Below, piece by piece: positions 10,269 through 19,878 of a DNA stretch of 59,570 nucleotides. This DNA is from CAIVSN01 sp031539165. GTDB taxonomy: Bacteria; Patescibacteriota; Gracilibacteria; BD1-5; UBA2023. Made by a program: the position numbers and the translations under genes. How positions within the stretch are numbered: the stretch's first letter is position 1; every line of letters starts with the position of its first letter. The stretch lies in assembly GCA_031539165.1 (NCBI GenBank), contig JAVKLK010000031.1, positions 1-59,570 on the forward strand, in the 5' to 3' direction. The notes below the pieces were generated by a model. It made no database searches. It was not told where the DNA came from and saw only the letters and a list, made by a program, of their open reading frames with translations.

Positions 10269-11144
10269 ATGGATGTTTTTTTCCACTCTTTGAAGTCTTT
10301 TATCCAGGGGGAAACATTTTTCATCGCTCTGGGGGCACTTTTTTTGATAGAACTGATTTCTCGGACAATCAAACGGAAACTCAAGCGTTCCATCTATGCG
10401 GAATATGATGGCTCTATAGACCCTCAGCACGGAGAGTACTATATTGAATACTATAGAAGAGGTCAGTTTATCGATGTAGCGAGAATCTTTTCCTATGTTT
10501 GTTTAATCGCTTTTCTCATTGCTTCTCAAACAAACTCCGGAGCAAATATTCTCGTAGTCGTGGCGGGAGCCTGTATTATCATTTTCCGAGACTTTATTCT
10601 CTCGATTGTAGCATTCTTTTTTGTTCTCCCTCAGTACAAGATAGGAGATACGATAGGAAATGAGACGATTCAGGGGCAGATCATCTATATTCGTCTGTTT
10701 TCTATTGGACTTCTTGGGAAAGACAATGATGGTGATAACACAGGGAGGCACTATACTATTCCAACGTATAAGCTTCTTACTGATACAATACGCAAAGAAG
10801 ATCTTCATGCGTCGAGTATACGCAAGGAAATCCTTCGAATACCATTTGTGACCATGGATTTTTCACTGAGTTTTTCTGACTTTGTCACAGAGCTAGAAAC
10901 CTACCTTAATGCGCTTCTTCCAACCCTGAACCGAAAATCCTGCGGAAACTACCAGACCTACATCGGTCATAAGTACAAAATAGATTTTGATTATCTTGAG
11001 GAAAAGTGTGTCGTTATTACGGTTGGGCTGGTTTGAAAGTGGGAAAGAAATATGGCCATGAAAAAGGAGATTATTGCATGGGTTGAACAAAAGAAAAGAC
11101 CCAGAGTTGAGTTGGGTCTTCAGCACTTCCCGGCGAGAGAGTAA
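10269..11144 (+). CDS. MscS-family mechanosensitive channel-like protein
   Basis: A 291-aa membrane protein. Hydrophobic helices lie at about 14-32, 73-90 and 93-125, the last (ACIIIFRDFILSIVAFFF) being the pore-lining TM3 equivalent. The MscS beta domain follows: QYKIGDTI, then GQIIYIRLFSIGLLG, then YTIPTYKLLTDTI, corresponding to the canonical GDxI...G.V..I....T...IPN pattern. The final ~100 residues would be the cytoplasmic alpha/beta domain. One UGA glycine (11034) adds 36 residues that standard-code annotation would miss. The gene is convergent with trxB, 4 nt away, and its last codons overlap the trxB terminator. Osmotic release is the usual role; a degenerate channel is possible because the TM3 glycine/alanine pattern is weak. 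Confidence 0.75.
11085..11120 (-). terminator. Terminator of the thrS-trxB transcript
   Basis: On the minus strand, AAGACCCA / TGGGTCTT with a 9-nt loop is followed by a U-rich tract. It lies 28 nt past the trxB stop and inside the 3' end of the convergent MscS-like gene. Confidence 0.75.
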
Positions 11145-11148
11145 TTTC

Positions 11149-12063
11149 TTATGCGTGTCCTCCGCCTCGAAGGATATCTTCGTGAATAGAGTTTGCCGCG
11201 AGACATCCTTCTGCCGCTGACATGATAGTTTGTTTGAACTTGTTTGAATTTGTTGTGACATCACCAGCGGCATAAATTCCAGGAATGCTCGTTGCCTGTC
11301 GTTTATCAACAATAATACACCCAGTTTCATCTTTCTGAGGCTGAAATGCATCGATAAGCTTCGTGTCGGGATCTGATCCTACGGCGATGAATATTCCTTG
11401 TAAGGCGAGGTTGGTGCCATCTTCAAAGACTACCTCTTCCACATTCCATTCTCCTTGTATCTCCGCAACTCGTTTCTGGAAATGAAGCGTGACATTTTGT
11501 CGTTTTTTGAGTTGCTCTACCCAGATGTTTTCGGCACGAAGAGTATCCCCTCGGACAAGGACGTGAACATGGGCGCAGAGCTCCGAAAGGTAGAGTGCCT
11601 CCGTGATCGCAGCATCTCCTCCTCCAACCATTCCCACGGTTTTGTTTCGGAAAAAATTTCCATCACAGGTGGCGCAGTACGATACCCCAGCTCCGATAAG
11701 CCTTTCTTCTCCAGGAACACCGAGTCGACGGTATTTGTTCCCGGTAGCGACGAGAATATATCGAGAAGAGAGTATTTTCCCCCCTTGTGTCTTCACACTG
11801 AAATTTCAGACATTTCCTTCTATTTCCGAGACTCGATCATGAAGGATTTCAGAACCAGAAACTTTTGCATGTTCTGCGAAGGTATCCATGATAGCCTTTC
11901 CTGATGCGGAGAGGACCCCGGGCCAGTTTTCCACCTGATGAGAAGTCGCAAGGGCCCCTCCGGGTAATTCCCCGATAATGCAGTTTTTGAGTTTGTATCG
12001 AGAGGCGTACATTCCAGCGGGAAGTCCTGCTGAGCCCGCTCCGATGATAATAAGATCGTACAT
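11149..12063 (-). CDS. trxB: Thioredoxin reductase
   Basis: An FAD enzyme that uses NADPH to reduce thioredoxin (trxA is at 27.8 kb). The 304 aa match the usual length. The FAD-binding GAGSAG is at residues 8-13, the redox pair CATC is Cys130/Cys133, the NADPH-binding GGGDAA follows, and the second FAD motif is GIYAAGD near the C-terminus. One UGA glycine (11803-11805) joins the two halves. The start at 12063 gives the normal MYDLIIIGAG N-terminus; an upstream ATG at 12117 would add an atypical 18 residues. It lies 62 nt downstream of thrS on the same strand, so the two may form an operon. Confidence 0.95.
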
Positions 12064-12125
12064 AGAAGATGAGATAAAGAAATCGGAGTAGTCTATCGCT
12101 TTCTTCGGAAGAATCAAGGGCTAAA

Positions 12126-13907
12126 TTAGAGTGCTCGGTCTTGTATCTCTTGAAGCATTCGCTGGATAAAAGAAGGAATCTCTTCTATCGATTGCTCTTT
12201 CGTTTTGTAATTGCGTACCGCAAGGGATCTACCATTCATCTCTTGCTCTCCCACCACAAGAATGTAGTTCACATGATCGGTTTCAGCATTCCGAACTTTT
12301 TTGTTGAGTCCATCGGATGAATCATCGAGCTTCACGCGGATTCAGGCTGTTTTTAGGAGGTGAAATACTTCTTCTGCGTATCAAACGAAGGCCTCTCCCA
12401 CTGGAACAACTCGAACTTGTTCTGGTGCTATCCAAAGGGGGAAAGTTCCAGCAAAATGCTCGATAATTATTCCCATAAAACGCTCGAGACTTCCCGAGAT
12501 AGCCCGGTGTATCACTACAGGTCGTTCTGCCTCTCCTTTTTCATTGGTGAATGAAAGGTCAAAGCGGCGAGGAAGGTTGAAATCACACTGAATTGTGGCA
12601 AGTTGCCATTCTCGACCGATGGCATCTTTGAACATGAAATCAAGCTTTGGTCCATAAAAAGCCGCTTCCCCTTCAACTCTTTTGTAGTTAAGTCCATTCA
12701 TTTGCGCAGCCTCTTCTAGAGAAGATTCTGCAAGATTCCACACATCGCTTTCTCCAAGATATTTCTCAAGATTGTTCGGATCCCGTACGGAGAGAGACAC
12801 CCAGTATCCTTCAAGCAGTCCAAATGTTTTGTAGAACTCCTTAATAATCGACACGATTGTTGAAACCTCTTCCTTAATTTGAGTCGTTCGACAAAACAAA
12901 TGCCCGTCATCTTGCGTGATGGCCCGAACTCGAGTGAGACCAGAGAGCTGCCCTGTTTTTTCGTCTCGGTATACCGTTGCGGGTTCAAAATACCGGATTG
13001 GCATATCTCGGTAGGAAAACTGATTATCCGCGAAGATTTGCATATGATGCGGACAGTTCATAGGTTTTACATAAAACTTTTCCTTACTGGTACCACCATA
13101 GACGGAGAACATATCTTCAAGATAGTGCCCTGCATGACCACTCGTAATATAGAGATCTTCTTTGGCGAGATGAGGAGTGCAGACCCGAAGATACCCAGAG
13201 TCTTTGTGAAGATCCCAGAGATATTCTTCTATCCCTTTTCGTATAACCATCCCATTTGGCTGCATGAGTGGAAGCCCTGATCCGACGAGCTCTGATATGG
13301 TAAAAAGTTTGAGCTTCTTCCCAAGAATACGGTGATCTCGCTTTTTTGCCTCTTCGAGCATCTTGAGATGAGCATCAAGCTCTTCTCTTGTTTCAAAAGC
13401 AAGCACGTAAATTCGAGTGAGCATTTTCTTCGTTGAGTCTCCTCGCCAGTATGCTCCGGCAACCTTTTCTACTTTGAAGGCGTTTTCATCGATATCCAAA
13501 GTCTTCTCTACGTGAGGACCGGCACACATGTCTATGAATGTGAGTGTTCCATTTTGGCTGTAATTCTCATAGAATCCGATTTCTTTTTCGCCCGATGCTT
13601 CAAGCTCTGCAAGAAGTTCGAGCTTGTAGATTTCTCCTTGTTCTGTAAGAATGGTTCTCGCGTCAGAAACCGATCGAGGAGCACAAACAAATTTTTGGTT
13701 TTGCTTAATGATGTTTTTCATTTTTTTCTCGATTTCTTTGAGCTCACTTTCTGTGATACTTTTCTCTCCAAAATCAAAATCATAGTAGAGACCTGTTTCT
13801 ATATCAGGACCGATGGCCATTTTTACTTCTGGTCCATAGAGTGATTTTACCGCTTGTGCAAGCACATGAGAGAGCGAGTGGCGTTTTGTTGAGATAGGGA
13901 ATGACAT
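12126..13907 (-). CDS. thrS: Threonine-tRNA ligase (no TGS domain)
   Basis: Charges tRNA-Thr. The protein has 593 aa. It begins directly in the N2 editing domain (RHSLSHVLAQAV, editing histidines) and lacks the ~60-residue N-terminal TGS domain of the E. coli enzyme. The editing-domain Cys/His block (FIDMCAGPHV) is present. The class II core follows, with zinc ligand Cys285 in MNCPHH, motif 2 (YRDEKTGQLSGLTRVR) and motif 3 (ISGSLERFMGIIIEH). The C-terminal anticodon-binding domain begins after the UGA glycine at 12378 and has a second UGA near 12339. A terminator hairpin and a possible threonine-rich leader peptide lie directly upstream, suggesting attenuation. trxB follows on the same strand. 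Confidence 0.95.
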
Positions 13908-13913
13908 AAAAAT

Positions 13914-13947
13914 AGTTTTAAAAAAGCCCTCAGATTTCTCGGAGGGC
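13914..13947 (-). terminator. Attenuator-type terminator directly upstream of thrS
   Basis: On the minus strand GCCCTC / GAGGGC (10-nt loop) is followed by six U and ends only a few nt before the thrS ATG. A terminator between promoter and start codon is expected only for attenuation. A competing pairing, CACAAC (about 13998-14003) with GTTGTG (about 13952-13957), encloses an inner CACAC/GTGTG stem. Confidence 0.65.
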
Positions 13948-13965
13948 GCTCACAACGAAACACAC

Positions 13966-14010
13966 CTACGAGAAGGAGAGTGTGGTAATCGTTACAAGTT
14001 GTGCGACCAT
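13966..14010 (-). CDS. Possible thrS leader peptide MVAQLVTITTLSFS
   Basis: A 14-codon frame lies in the thrS leader, with three threonine codons (ACG, ACC, ACA) around one isoleucine just before the terminator stem. The arrangement recalls E. coli thrL. The frame ends in TAG. It is short enough to arise by chance, and no ribosome binding site is obvious; with the promoter at 14036-14063 its ATG lies about 20-25 nt into the transcript. Confidence 0.3.
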   Translation of the reverse strand: MVAQLVTITTLSFS

Positions 14011-14035
14011 ACTGGTTGGTGAGCGGACTAAAAAA

Positions 14036-14063
14036 AGAATATACAAACTTCACCTCCTGTCAA
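14036..14063 (-). promoter_or_regulatory. Promoter of the thrS leader
   Basis: On the minus strand TTGACA (14063-14058), 16-bp spacer, TATTCT (14041-14036). This would give a ~120-nt leader before thrS. Confidence 0.6.
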
Positions 14064-14099
14064 TCAGAAAGGGAGGGGGCTCTCGGAGAGAGTTTTACC

Positions 14100-14128
14100 A
14101 ATGAAAAGGACCAGCTTTCGCTGGTCCT
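14100..14128 (-). terminator. Hairpin terminator on the minus strand
   Basis: AGGACCAGC / GCTGGTCCT with loop TTTC; on the minus strand it is followed by TTTTCATT. It would end a transcript from the GC-rich block at 14.2-14.55 kb before the thrS promoter. Confidence 0.6.
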
Positions 14129-14196
14129 GAACGCGTACCTCCTCCATGGTACGTATCGTTAGGTTGAATGACAGCCGTGTTACCGGCGACGTTGCC

Positions 14197-14215
14197 AGCC
14201 CTTGCGGGCTTTTTT
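14197..14215 (+). terminator. Plus-strand terminator-like hairpin
   Basis: AGCCC-TTGC-GGGCT followed by five or more T. No plus-strand gene is evident upstream, which adds to the foreign look of this block. Confidence 0.45.
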
Positions 14216-14238
14216 CTTTTCGTGCTTTTGCTGGGCCA

Positions 14239-14523
14239 TCAGAGCGCTCCTTTGGGTCGAACCCCTGCGCGCATCACACCTTTCGGCGTTGCTTGCAGGA
14301 CGATTTCGTAGCCTTTGGGAAGTGCCTTGTGGGCCGCTTTCAGCAGTTCACGGCAGTTGGTGGGCTTGCGGTTCGCTTCGGTCGCCTTTTGGGTGGCGAT
14401 GAGAATTCGCGTGGCACGAGTTGCGTGGCGCTGTTCACGATGGCGCTTGCTTGCGCCACGGTTCAGAACTCGCTGGATTCGGGCCGGCTTGATGCCCACT
14501 TCTTGTGCAGTTGCCAGATTCAT
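14239..14523 (-). CDS. Unrecognised 94-aa basic ORF in a GC-rich, standard-code-like block
   Basis: I do not recognise this ORF. It starts at ATG 14523 behind a strong Shine-Dalgarno (AGGAG, 5 nt upstream), a signal hardly seen elsewhere in the window. The product is rich in Arg, Ala, Lys and Thr. Its codons are GC-rich (CGC, GCC, GGC, CTG-type), unlike the CGA/GGA/CTC usage of neighbours. It ends in TGA overlapping an ATG (TGATG), as normal for a standard-code genome. Read with UGA=Gly it would instead continue to the TAA at about 14096-14098 (roughly 142 residues). The 5' region has hairpins (CACGAT/ATCGTG near 14568-14583). Either recently acquired DNA or an assembly join could explain it; a real function here is uncertain. 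Confidence 0.35.
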   Translation of the reverse strand: MNLATAQEVGIKPARIQRVLNRGASKRHREQRHATRATRILIATQKATEANRKPTNCRELLKAAHKALPKGYEIVLQATPKGVMRAGVRPKGAL

Positions 14524-14705
14524 GGTGTCTCCTAACTTCCCCATTTGCCACAATGGCCAGTCGGGGCACGATGGGTATCGTGTGACTGCATCAATCCCAG
14601 AATGGGATGACTATCGGATAAATCCGAGTACCGTTGATTCTAGTAAAAAAATTCATTTGTCAATAAATTTAAACTATAAAAATATAAAGAGTCAACTCCT
14701 GTTTC

Positions 14706-14734
14706 TTGCTGAAGAGAAGACTCTCTGGTAGTTT
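14706..14734 (+). promoter_or_regulatory. Promoter of the CBS-domain gene (leaderless)
   Basis: TTGCTG (14706-14711), 17-bp spacer, TAGTTT (14729-14734), then 6 nt to the ATG at 14741. Confidence 0.6.
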
Positions 14735-14740
14735 GATAGC

Positions 14741-15580
14741 ATGACACAGCAGCCACAATCGAAACTAGCAGAACTTCTCAGTCGTGAGGAAGGGGCCCGA
14801 CCGACTGATATTTTTTTCGATGCTATAGCCAAGAAGATTGAGACGAGGACTCATGCAGAAGCCCGAAGAGACCTCATGCGAATGCTCGTGGATATGCGGT
14901 ATCAGACTTCTCGTGCCGAGATAATTCTTGGGACAAAAGGGGAACAAGAAGTATTTCTTGCTCGTCTCGAAGAACTGCTGATTAATCCAGGAATATACAC
15001 TTCTCAGCAAATGGGTGAGAATGTGCAGGCACTTATTTCCGAAGAATTAGCAAAGGGTATTACACGAGCTCGAACCCTGAATCTCTCTCTCGGGGTTGAT
15101 TTGTTGAAACCGAAAGATATCGAATTCAATTTTCCGATGGTGGATGTGAATACAACACTTGTCCCTATTGATCTCCACCTCACTTTTGATCCGAACCATA
15201 CTATTGAAGATGCGCTGCACCGACTTTTTGGGCAGTACAGAGGAAGATTCAACGCGATTATACTCCTCAATTCAGATAAATCTCCCCGAGGGCTTATCAC
15301 TCTTTCAACGCTCCAATCTTTTGATCCAAGCACACAACTCGCTGATGTGCCTCTCGATACTGTCGACGAATTTGGTACAGTGGACACCCCAAAAGATATG
15401 CTGGAACAGCGTATGCACGAGATTGGAGTGAATATTTATCCGATAGTCGATCGCGAAACGCGAGGGGTGATAGGAATTCTCACGCATGAAAACATTACCC
15501 TGACCGATACTCGATACTATACTGCAACACTGCAGGCTCAGGTAGGGGAGTCTCTCCTTAAGCAAGAGATTGAAAATTAG
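14741..15580 (+). CDS. CBS-domain-pair protein of unknown function
   Basis: A 279-aa soluble protein. The N-terminal ~130 residues are helical and charged, with no recognised domain. The C-terminal half looks like two CBS motifs, at about 145-205 (LTFDPNHTIEDALHRLF...FNAIILLN..PRGLITLSTL) and 210-268 (DTPKDMLEQRMHEIGVNIYPIVD..GVIGILTHENI). CBS pairs bind adenine nucleotides and sense energy state. Unlike IMPDH or MgtE there is no enzyme or channel attached, so it may be a regulatory subunit or adaptor. It has its own TTGC-type promoter and a structured terminator-like element 18 nt downstream, so it is monocistronic. No UGA codons. Confidence 0.7.
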   Translation: MTQQPQSKLAELLSREEGARPTDIFFDAIAKKIETRTHAEARRDLMRMLVDMRYQTSRAEIILGTKGEQEVFLARLEELLINPGIYTSQQMGENVQALISEELAKGITRARTLNLSLGVDLLKPKDIEFNFPMVDVNTTLVPIDLHLTFDPNHTIEDALHRLFGQYRGRFNAIILLNSDKSPRGLITLSTLQSFDPSTQLADVPLDTVDEFGTVDTPKDMLEQRMHEIGVNIYPIVDRETRGVIGILTHENITLTDTRYYTATLQAQVGESLLKQEIEN

Positions 15581-15598
15581 TACGCTCAGGAGATAGCA

Positions 15599-15660
15599 AA
15601 AAGTCCGCATGTGCAAAGGCTTTACTTGTGTATTAACACGCCCACATACGGACTCTTTTT
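15599..15660. terminator. Structured A/T-flanked inverted repeat, likely bidirectional terminator
   Basis: A run of five A, AGTCCG-CATGTG, ~35 nt containing two small hairpins (AAAGGCTTT; GTGT-ATTA-ACAC), CACATA-CGGACT and a run of five T. The outer stem can terminate either strand. The branched interior is more complex than a normal terminator; a small mobile repeat is an alternative. Confidence 0.6.
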
Positions 15661-15935
15661 GTTGCTTGATGTTCGCCGAATTCCATCAATACACGTCAGC
15701 TATTTTTCCCCTGTTTTTACAAGACTAGGGTTCTTGTTTCATAGTTATCGTTTTGAGATAACCAATGACATTTTTATTTTAAAAGAAAGAATCCTTTTAT
15801 TTTTGTTTGGTGCTGTAGGGTGTTTCGGCCACCCAGTAATATAACAGCTGACAAAATCATTAAAACATGAAATAATTTATATGTCAAATAATGGATGTAC
15901 TTTTCTTTACGTTTGCCAAAAAGCTCAATAGGATG
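15661..15935. other. AT-rich intergenic stretch, no gene seen
   Basis: Between the structured repeat and the end of the cyclase gene. It is AT-rich with T runs. A 77-codon plus-strand frame (15611-15844) starts inside the inverted repeat and has no family resemblance; I see no gene here. Confidence 0.5.
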
Positions 15936-18029
15936 CTATTTCTCAGTAGCCCTATAGTGACCATTCCACTCTGGAGGGCATCCATTTTTGATATAATTTT
16001 CTGTACGTTCTAAGAATGTCATCGCGGGCTTATCCGCATATTTCTCCACGAGATCCTCGAAGAGTGCTTTTGCTGCAGAAAACTCACGATTTTGGTAGAA
16101 GTGGAAGGCTCGTTCGAAAGTTTGAATCTTTTCCCGAGTGGGCGTATCTACATCGCTTTGCCAGCCAACAAGCTCAAATATGGAAACGGGCTTATCTTTC
16201 CCCTTTACCATAATTGAGTCGAGTTTCCGGAATACAAAATGTTCTCGTTCATCTTGGGCAATGGATTCTCCAACACAAATGAGCGTTCCGTAGAGTTTGT
16301 TAATTCCCTCAAAACGAGATGCAGTATTTACTGTGTCTCAGAGGGCAGTATATTCTATTTTCTTCCCCTCGCTTCCTATATTTCCCACAACAGCGATTCC
16401 TTTATTTAAGCCCATTCGAACTTCAATGGTAAATCCAAATTCTCGCTTAAATTGAGCATTGAGCTTCGCTATGGCAGACTGCTGAAGAAGCGCTGCCTTG
16501 CACGCAAGATAGGATTGTCGTTCCTCTAGCACAAAAGCTCCCCATATGGCCATAACAGCGTCTCACTCATACTTATTCACGAATCATCGTTCATGGATGA
16601 TGATATCCGAAACATCCTTGAGATAAAAAGAAAGAAACTTCACGAGCTCTTCCGGTTCCATTTGTTCTGAGAGCGTGGTAAATCCAGCAATGTCTGAAAA
16701 AAACAAAGTCACTTCTTTTTTTGTTCCTCCGAGGCGAACTTCTTCATAGTTTGAGAGCACCGAGGTTACGAGATCTTCCGCAAGATATTGAGAAAGTGTA
16801 TTTTTGAGGAGGCGCTTCCCCTTTTCTTCGTAGATATATTTGTATGCTGTAACGCTTATTGCGATAAGCACTACAATCATAATTATTTCCGTTGGATGGG
16901 TGAAGATTTTTGAGGAGAGACTGAAGACGACCAAATAGAAAAAGATACCTATAGTCAACGCAATAAACGAGTAGAGCAACTGGTACACTCGATTCTCTAC
17001 ATGCATCAAGAATATAGTGAGCAGGAGTGTGAGGAGTACGATTACGAGATATTCCGTATAGGGTGAAAAATAGCTCAAATACTTCTGTTCCAGGATTGTG
17101 TTTATGAAGTTTAAATGGACAAGAACTCCGTAAACAATTCCTACTGGAGTAAAAAATTCATCATGCAAGGCTGTTGCGGTTGCCCCGATGAGAACGATTT
17201 TATCTTTTACGAGAGCGGGGTTGAACTGATTTTTATAGACATCTACGAATGATAGTGTTGGAAAGTTTGCCCCTTTTGACGCGTAGTTGATGAGCACTTC
17301 GTTTTTTTCTGGGAGAGAAAGGGGGATAAATTCATATTTTCCTGTGTGGAATCGAGAGTACCCGACATAGGAGTCGGCATCGGGGTAGGGCTTTGTGTTT
17401 TTTGCTTGCACGGTATCGAGGTACTTTCGTAGAGTGGCGAGAGAGAAGGGCTCATAGAGAGATCCGTCCGACAGTCGCTGAATTGGCGCCATGGAATAGA
17501 CGAGATTGTTTGCGGGGTCGAGTATTGGTTGGAAGTATCCGACAGAATAGGCACTTTGGTGAAGGAGCGGAGTAGGATGAAGGAACTCCTCTGTTTTACC
17601 CTGCTTTTGGATAGAAGATCCTAGAATGACGTTCCCTGCCTGCTGTATCGAAGCCGCAAGTACGTCGTCATTCGTTGCCTTTTCTGAAAATAGTACGTCT
17701 ATCCCAATGGCAATTGCCCCTGCCTGATTGAGGTTTTCAATGGCACGGGCGTAGTAGGCTCGATCAAATTCTTGCCATCTTCCGAGGCCTCCTGCTTCTT
17801 TGTCCGTGAGGGTCTTATCATCTATAGCAACAAGACTGAGACTTGGATGGACACTCTGTTCTTTTCCAGGGAGGTTGAGGGAAAAGAGAATATTTCGGAT
17901 ACCGAGATTTGAATAGTGGAGTATTGAACTAAATGGGTACATCGACGAGAATACGCTCACTAAACCGAGTATTCCGAGAGTAATGATTCACGAGAAGAGG
18001 AGTTTGTTTCCGGCAATGGATTTTTTCAT
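15936..18029 (-). CDS. CHASE2-domain membrane adenylate/guanylate cyclase (class III)
   Basis: A 697-aa sensor cyclase. An N-terminal TM helix is followed by an extracytoplasmic CHASE2 domain (about 45-325; LVAIDDKTL, AIGIDVLFSE, VLIGATATALHDEFFTPVG), three TM helices (~335-415), then a class III cyclase domain. The metal-binding motif TLFFSDIAGFTTLSEQM lies at ~441-457, the second aspartate is in YEGDAVMAIWG, and GDTVNTASR provides the transition-state Asn/Arg. UGA codes the glycine of FVNKYEG's preceding residue and of GDTVN, an invariant position. A ~70-residue tail after the cyclase is TPR-like. It starts 4 nt after the FecR-like gene; the CHASE2-cyclase/FecR pairing is widespread and suggests envelope sensing that controls cAMP or cGMP. 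Which nucleotide is made cannot be told. Confidence 0.92.
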
Positions 18030-18033
18030 GGAT

Positions 18034-19362
18034 CTATCGTTTGAGGATGCTATCGATGCCTGCGTTGAAATCTTGAATATTTTTCTGGATAGATTCTGTA
18101 TCTATTTTGAATGTTTTTTTGAACCATTCGGCATCAGAGAGCATTTCGATTCCACGGGATTTCCAAATTTCAATCTGTTCTGAGAATGCTCGTGTTGTTT
18201 CTGGAGGGAGTGATTCTTGGATTCGAGTTATCTCTTCAAGATTCCCACTTTGTCCAACAAAGATTTCAAGAGATTTTCTCAGCTCTTTGGTGCTTTCGGG
18301 GAGATTTCCCGAAAGAGCATCCCAGCTATCAAAGAGTGTCGCCCGAGCGAAGGCTTCTGCATATTTCTGAGCCTCCTTTTCGGGGAGCTTCTGGAGAAGG
18401 GCCGAGCGAAGCTGTGTTTTTGCATCGATTGTTTCTGGTGAATTTGAGAGCCCCGAGAGCTTCTCGTACAATGCGAGCATCTTAGGTACATCCTGAGATT
18501 GAAGTCGTTGTACATCAAGAGTGAGAATGAAGGCTCATGAACCATTTTGTTCGATAGAAAGAGGGAGGCCAAATGGTGCAAGACCTATTTTTTCTCGAAG
18601 CCAGTTTTGGAATGCTTCTAATTTTGTTTGCTTTTGGAATTGCTTCAGTGTTGCTTCAATATGCTGGAGCCTTTGCTGAACAAGGACGAAATCTTCTTGC
18701 TTATTGAGGGCTTGCCAACTTTCATCGAGTTGCTTTGGATCAATGCCTTCGAATACAGATTGAATGCCTACGCTTTTCCCCGCAGGAACACTGGTGATAT
18801 AGGCTCATTTTTCATCTTGAATCGCAATAGCATGAGAAGTGGTATGTATGTAGTTTCGCTCCGTATTGATATCAAACACCGTTCCGCGTACTGCCGCAAC
18901 CTTCTGATTATTGTCGAATCGTTCTTTGAAAGATGATTCTGGGTCGAGGGCTCGGGATATATGAGTCCATGTTTTTCATTCGGTGAGAGAGAAATCTACT
19001 TGTGTTGAGCCATTTGGGGAAGTTCTCAGTTCATTCAAAGAAACATTTGTTTTTTCTCAAAGACGAGTGACCGATCCATCCGCCCAAAATATAGTACCTG
19101 CTGACCCCGCAAGGGTTCGAATTCGATCATCTTCTCAAATGTCGGCTCGTTCCTGCTCTCCTAGAGTGATTGATTCCGATACACCCTTCCGAACAATGAT
19201 CTTCCCTTTTGTACACAGAACATAGGGGGTTATTCGCTCCTTCTCTATGGTTCTCTTCCCGCTTCATGATACGTCTACAAAGAGAAGAAAAACAATTGCT
19301 GCAATGAGACTTGCGAGAATAAGCGGAACAAAATGTTGCCGAATAAACAGGAGAAAGTGCAT
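18034..19362 (-). CDS. FecR-domain membrane-anchored protein
   Basis: A 442-aa protein with an N-terminal TM anchor (residues ~11-30) and an extracytoplasmic FecR domain (~60-200). The family block is visible: TPYVLCTKGKIIVRKG, GSVTRLGEKTNVSLNEL, KVAAVRGTVFDINTER. The C-terminal ~230 residues are helical and coiled-coil-like. Several UGA glycines occur (for example VSGSGK, IGEDDR, RLGEKT), so a standard-code annotation would retain only the last ~150 residues. It is translated just ahead of the CHASE2 cyclase, likely as its extracytoplasmic partner. The start at 19362 overlaps by 2 nt the divergent start at 19361, so the two genes share a bidirectional promoter region inside each other's coding sequence if both starts are right. 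Confidence 0.82.
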
Positions 19363-19837
19363 GGGAATAGAAAGTCGTATAGAAAATTTGAGGCTTTTGG
19401 GTATTGTACACCAAACTTATTTCACTACAAGCGTGCGATCTCGAATGCAATACATTCTCGCTGGACTTCTTCTCATGATAGTCTATGAGGTCTATTTGGT
19501 CGTGTACTATAAGTATCAGGACTTTCAGGTAAATACCTACATGGCCTCTTTGGAGCAAGAAAATGTCCACCTCTATGACAGAATTGAGGCAAAGAAATCC
19601 TATTTTGCTTCCGTTCAAACGAACGCATACATTGATCGTATCATGAAGGCTTCTCAAAATAGGAAGGATCCGGGAGAAGAAGTAGTGTTTTTGGTGGATG
19701 AAAAATCTGTCTCAGATTACAAATCTCTGGATACCGCCACCATAATTGCAGAACGAAAAACCCCATCAAAAACTCTTGGCATGAATAATCGTGAGAAGTG
19801 GGTGTATCATCTTTTCGGCGTTGATATTCGTGAATAA
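19361..19837 (+). CDS. DivIC/FtsB-like septum protein
   Basis: A single-pass protein with TM (YILAGLLLMIVYEVYLVVYY) followed by a coiled coil (NTYMASLEQENVHLYDRIEAK) and a GEEVVFLV strand-like end, the layout of DivIC/FtsB (septum initiator PF04977), which links division proteins at the septum. It has 158 aa from ATG 19361, which has an AGGAG 7 nt upstream; ATG 19445 would give a 130-aa protein closer to the usual ~100-aa family length. The extra cytoplasmic N-terminus and ~60-residue C-terminal tail are longer than typical. The identification rests on topology and the coiled coil only. A bidirectional terminator separates it from ssb. Confidence 0.6.
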   Translation: MGIESRIENLRLLGIVHQTYFTTSVRSRMQYILAGLLLMIVYEVYLVVYYKYQDFQVNTYMASLEQENVHLYDRIEAKKSYFASVQTNAYIDRIMKASQNRKDPGEEVVFLVDEKSVSDYKSLDTATIIAERKTPSKTLGMNNREKWVYHLFGVDIRE

Positions 19838-19840
19838 AAA

Positions 19841-19863
19841 ATGCCCCGTTGAGGGGCATTTAG
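19841..19863. terminator. Bidirectional terminator between the DivIC-like gene and ssb
   Basis: AAATGCCCC-GTTGA-GGGGCATTT flanked by A- and T-rich sequence. Confidence 0.85.
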
Positions 19864-19878
19864 TAGTATAGAATCGTT

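Noticed and set aside
14036..14063. T-box riboswitch before thrS.
   Set aside because: No UGGN-ACC core is present in the leader; the terminator and Thr-codon frame fit a leader-peptide attenuator better.
14202..14731. Several plus-strand frames in the GC-rich block.
   Set aside because: They lack start signals; the minus-strand frame has the Shine-Dalgarno, and GC-rich DNA produces long frames by chance.
15611..15844. A 77-codon plus-strand frame.
   Set aside because: It begins inside an inverted repeat and its composition is Phe/Leu/Ile-rich as expected from AT-rich noncoding DNA; no promoter or ribosome site.
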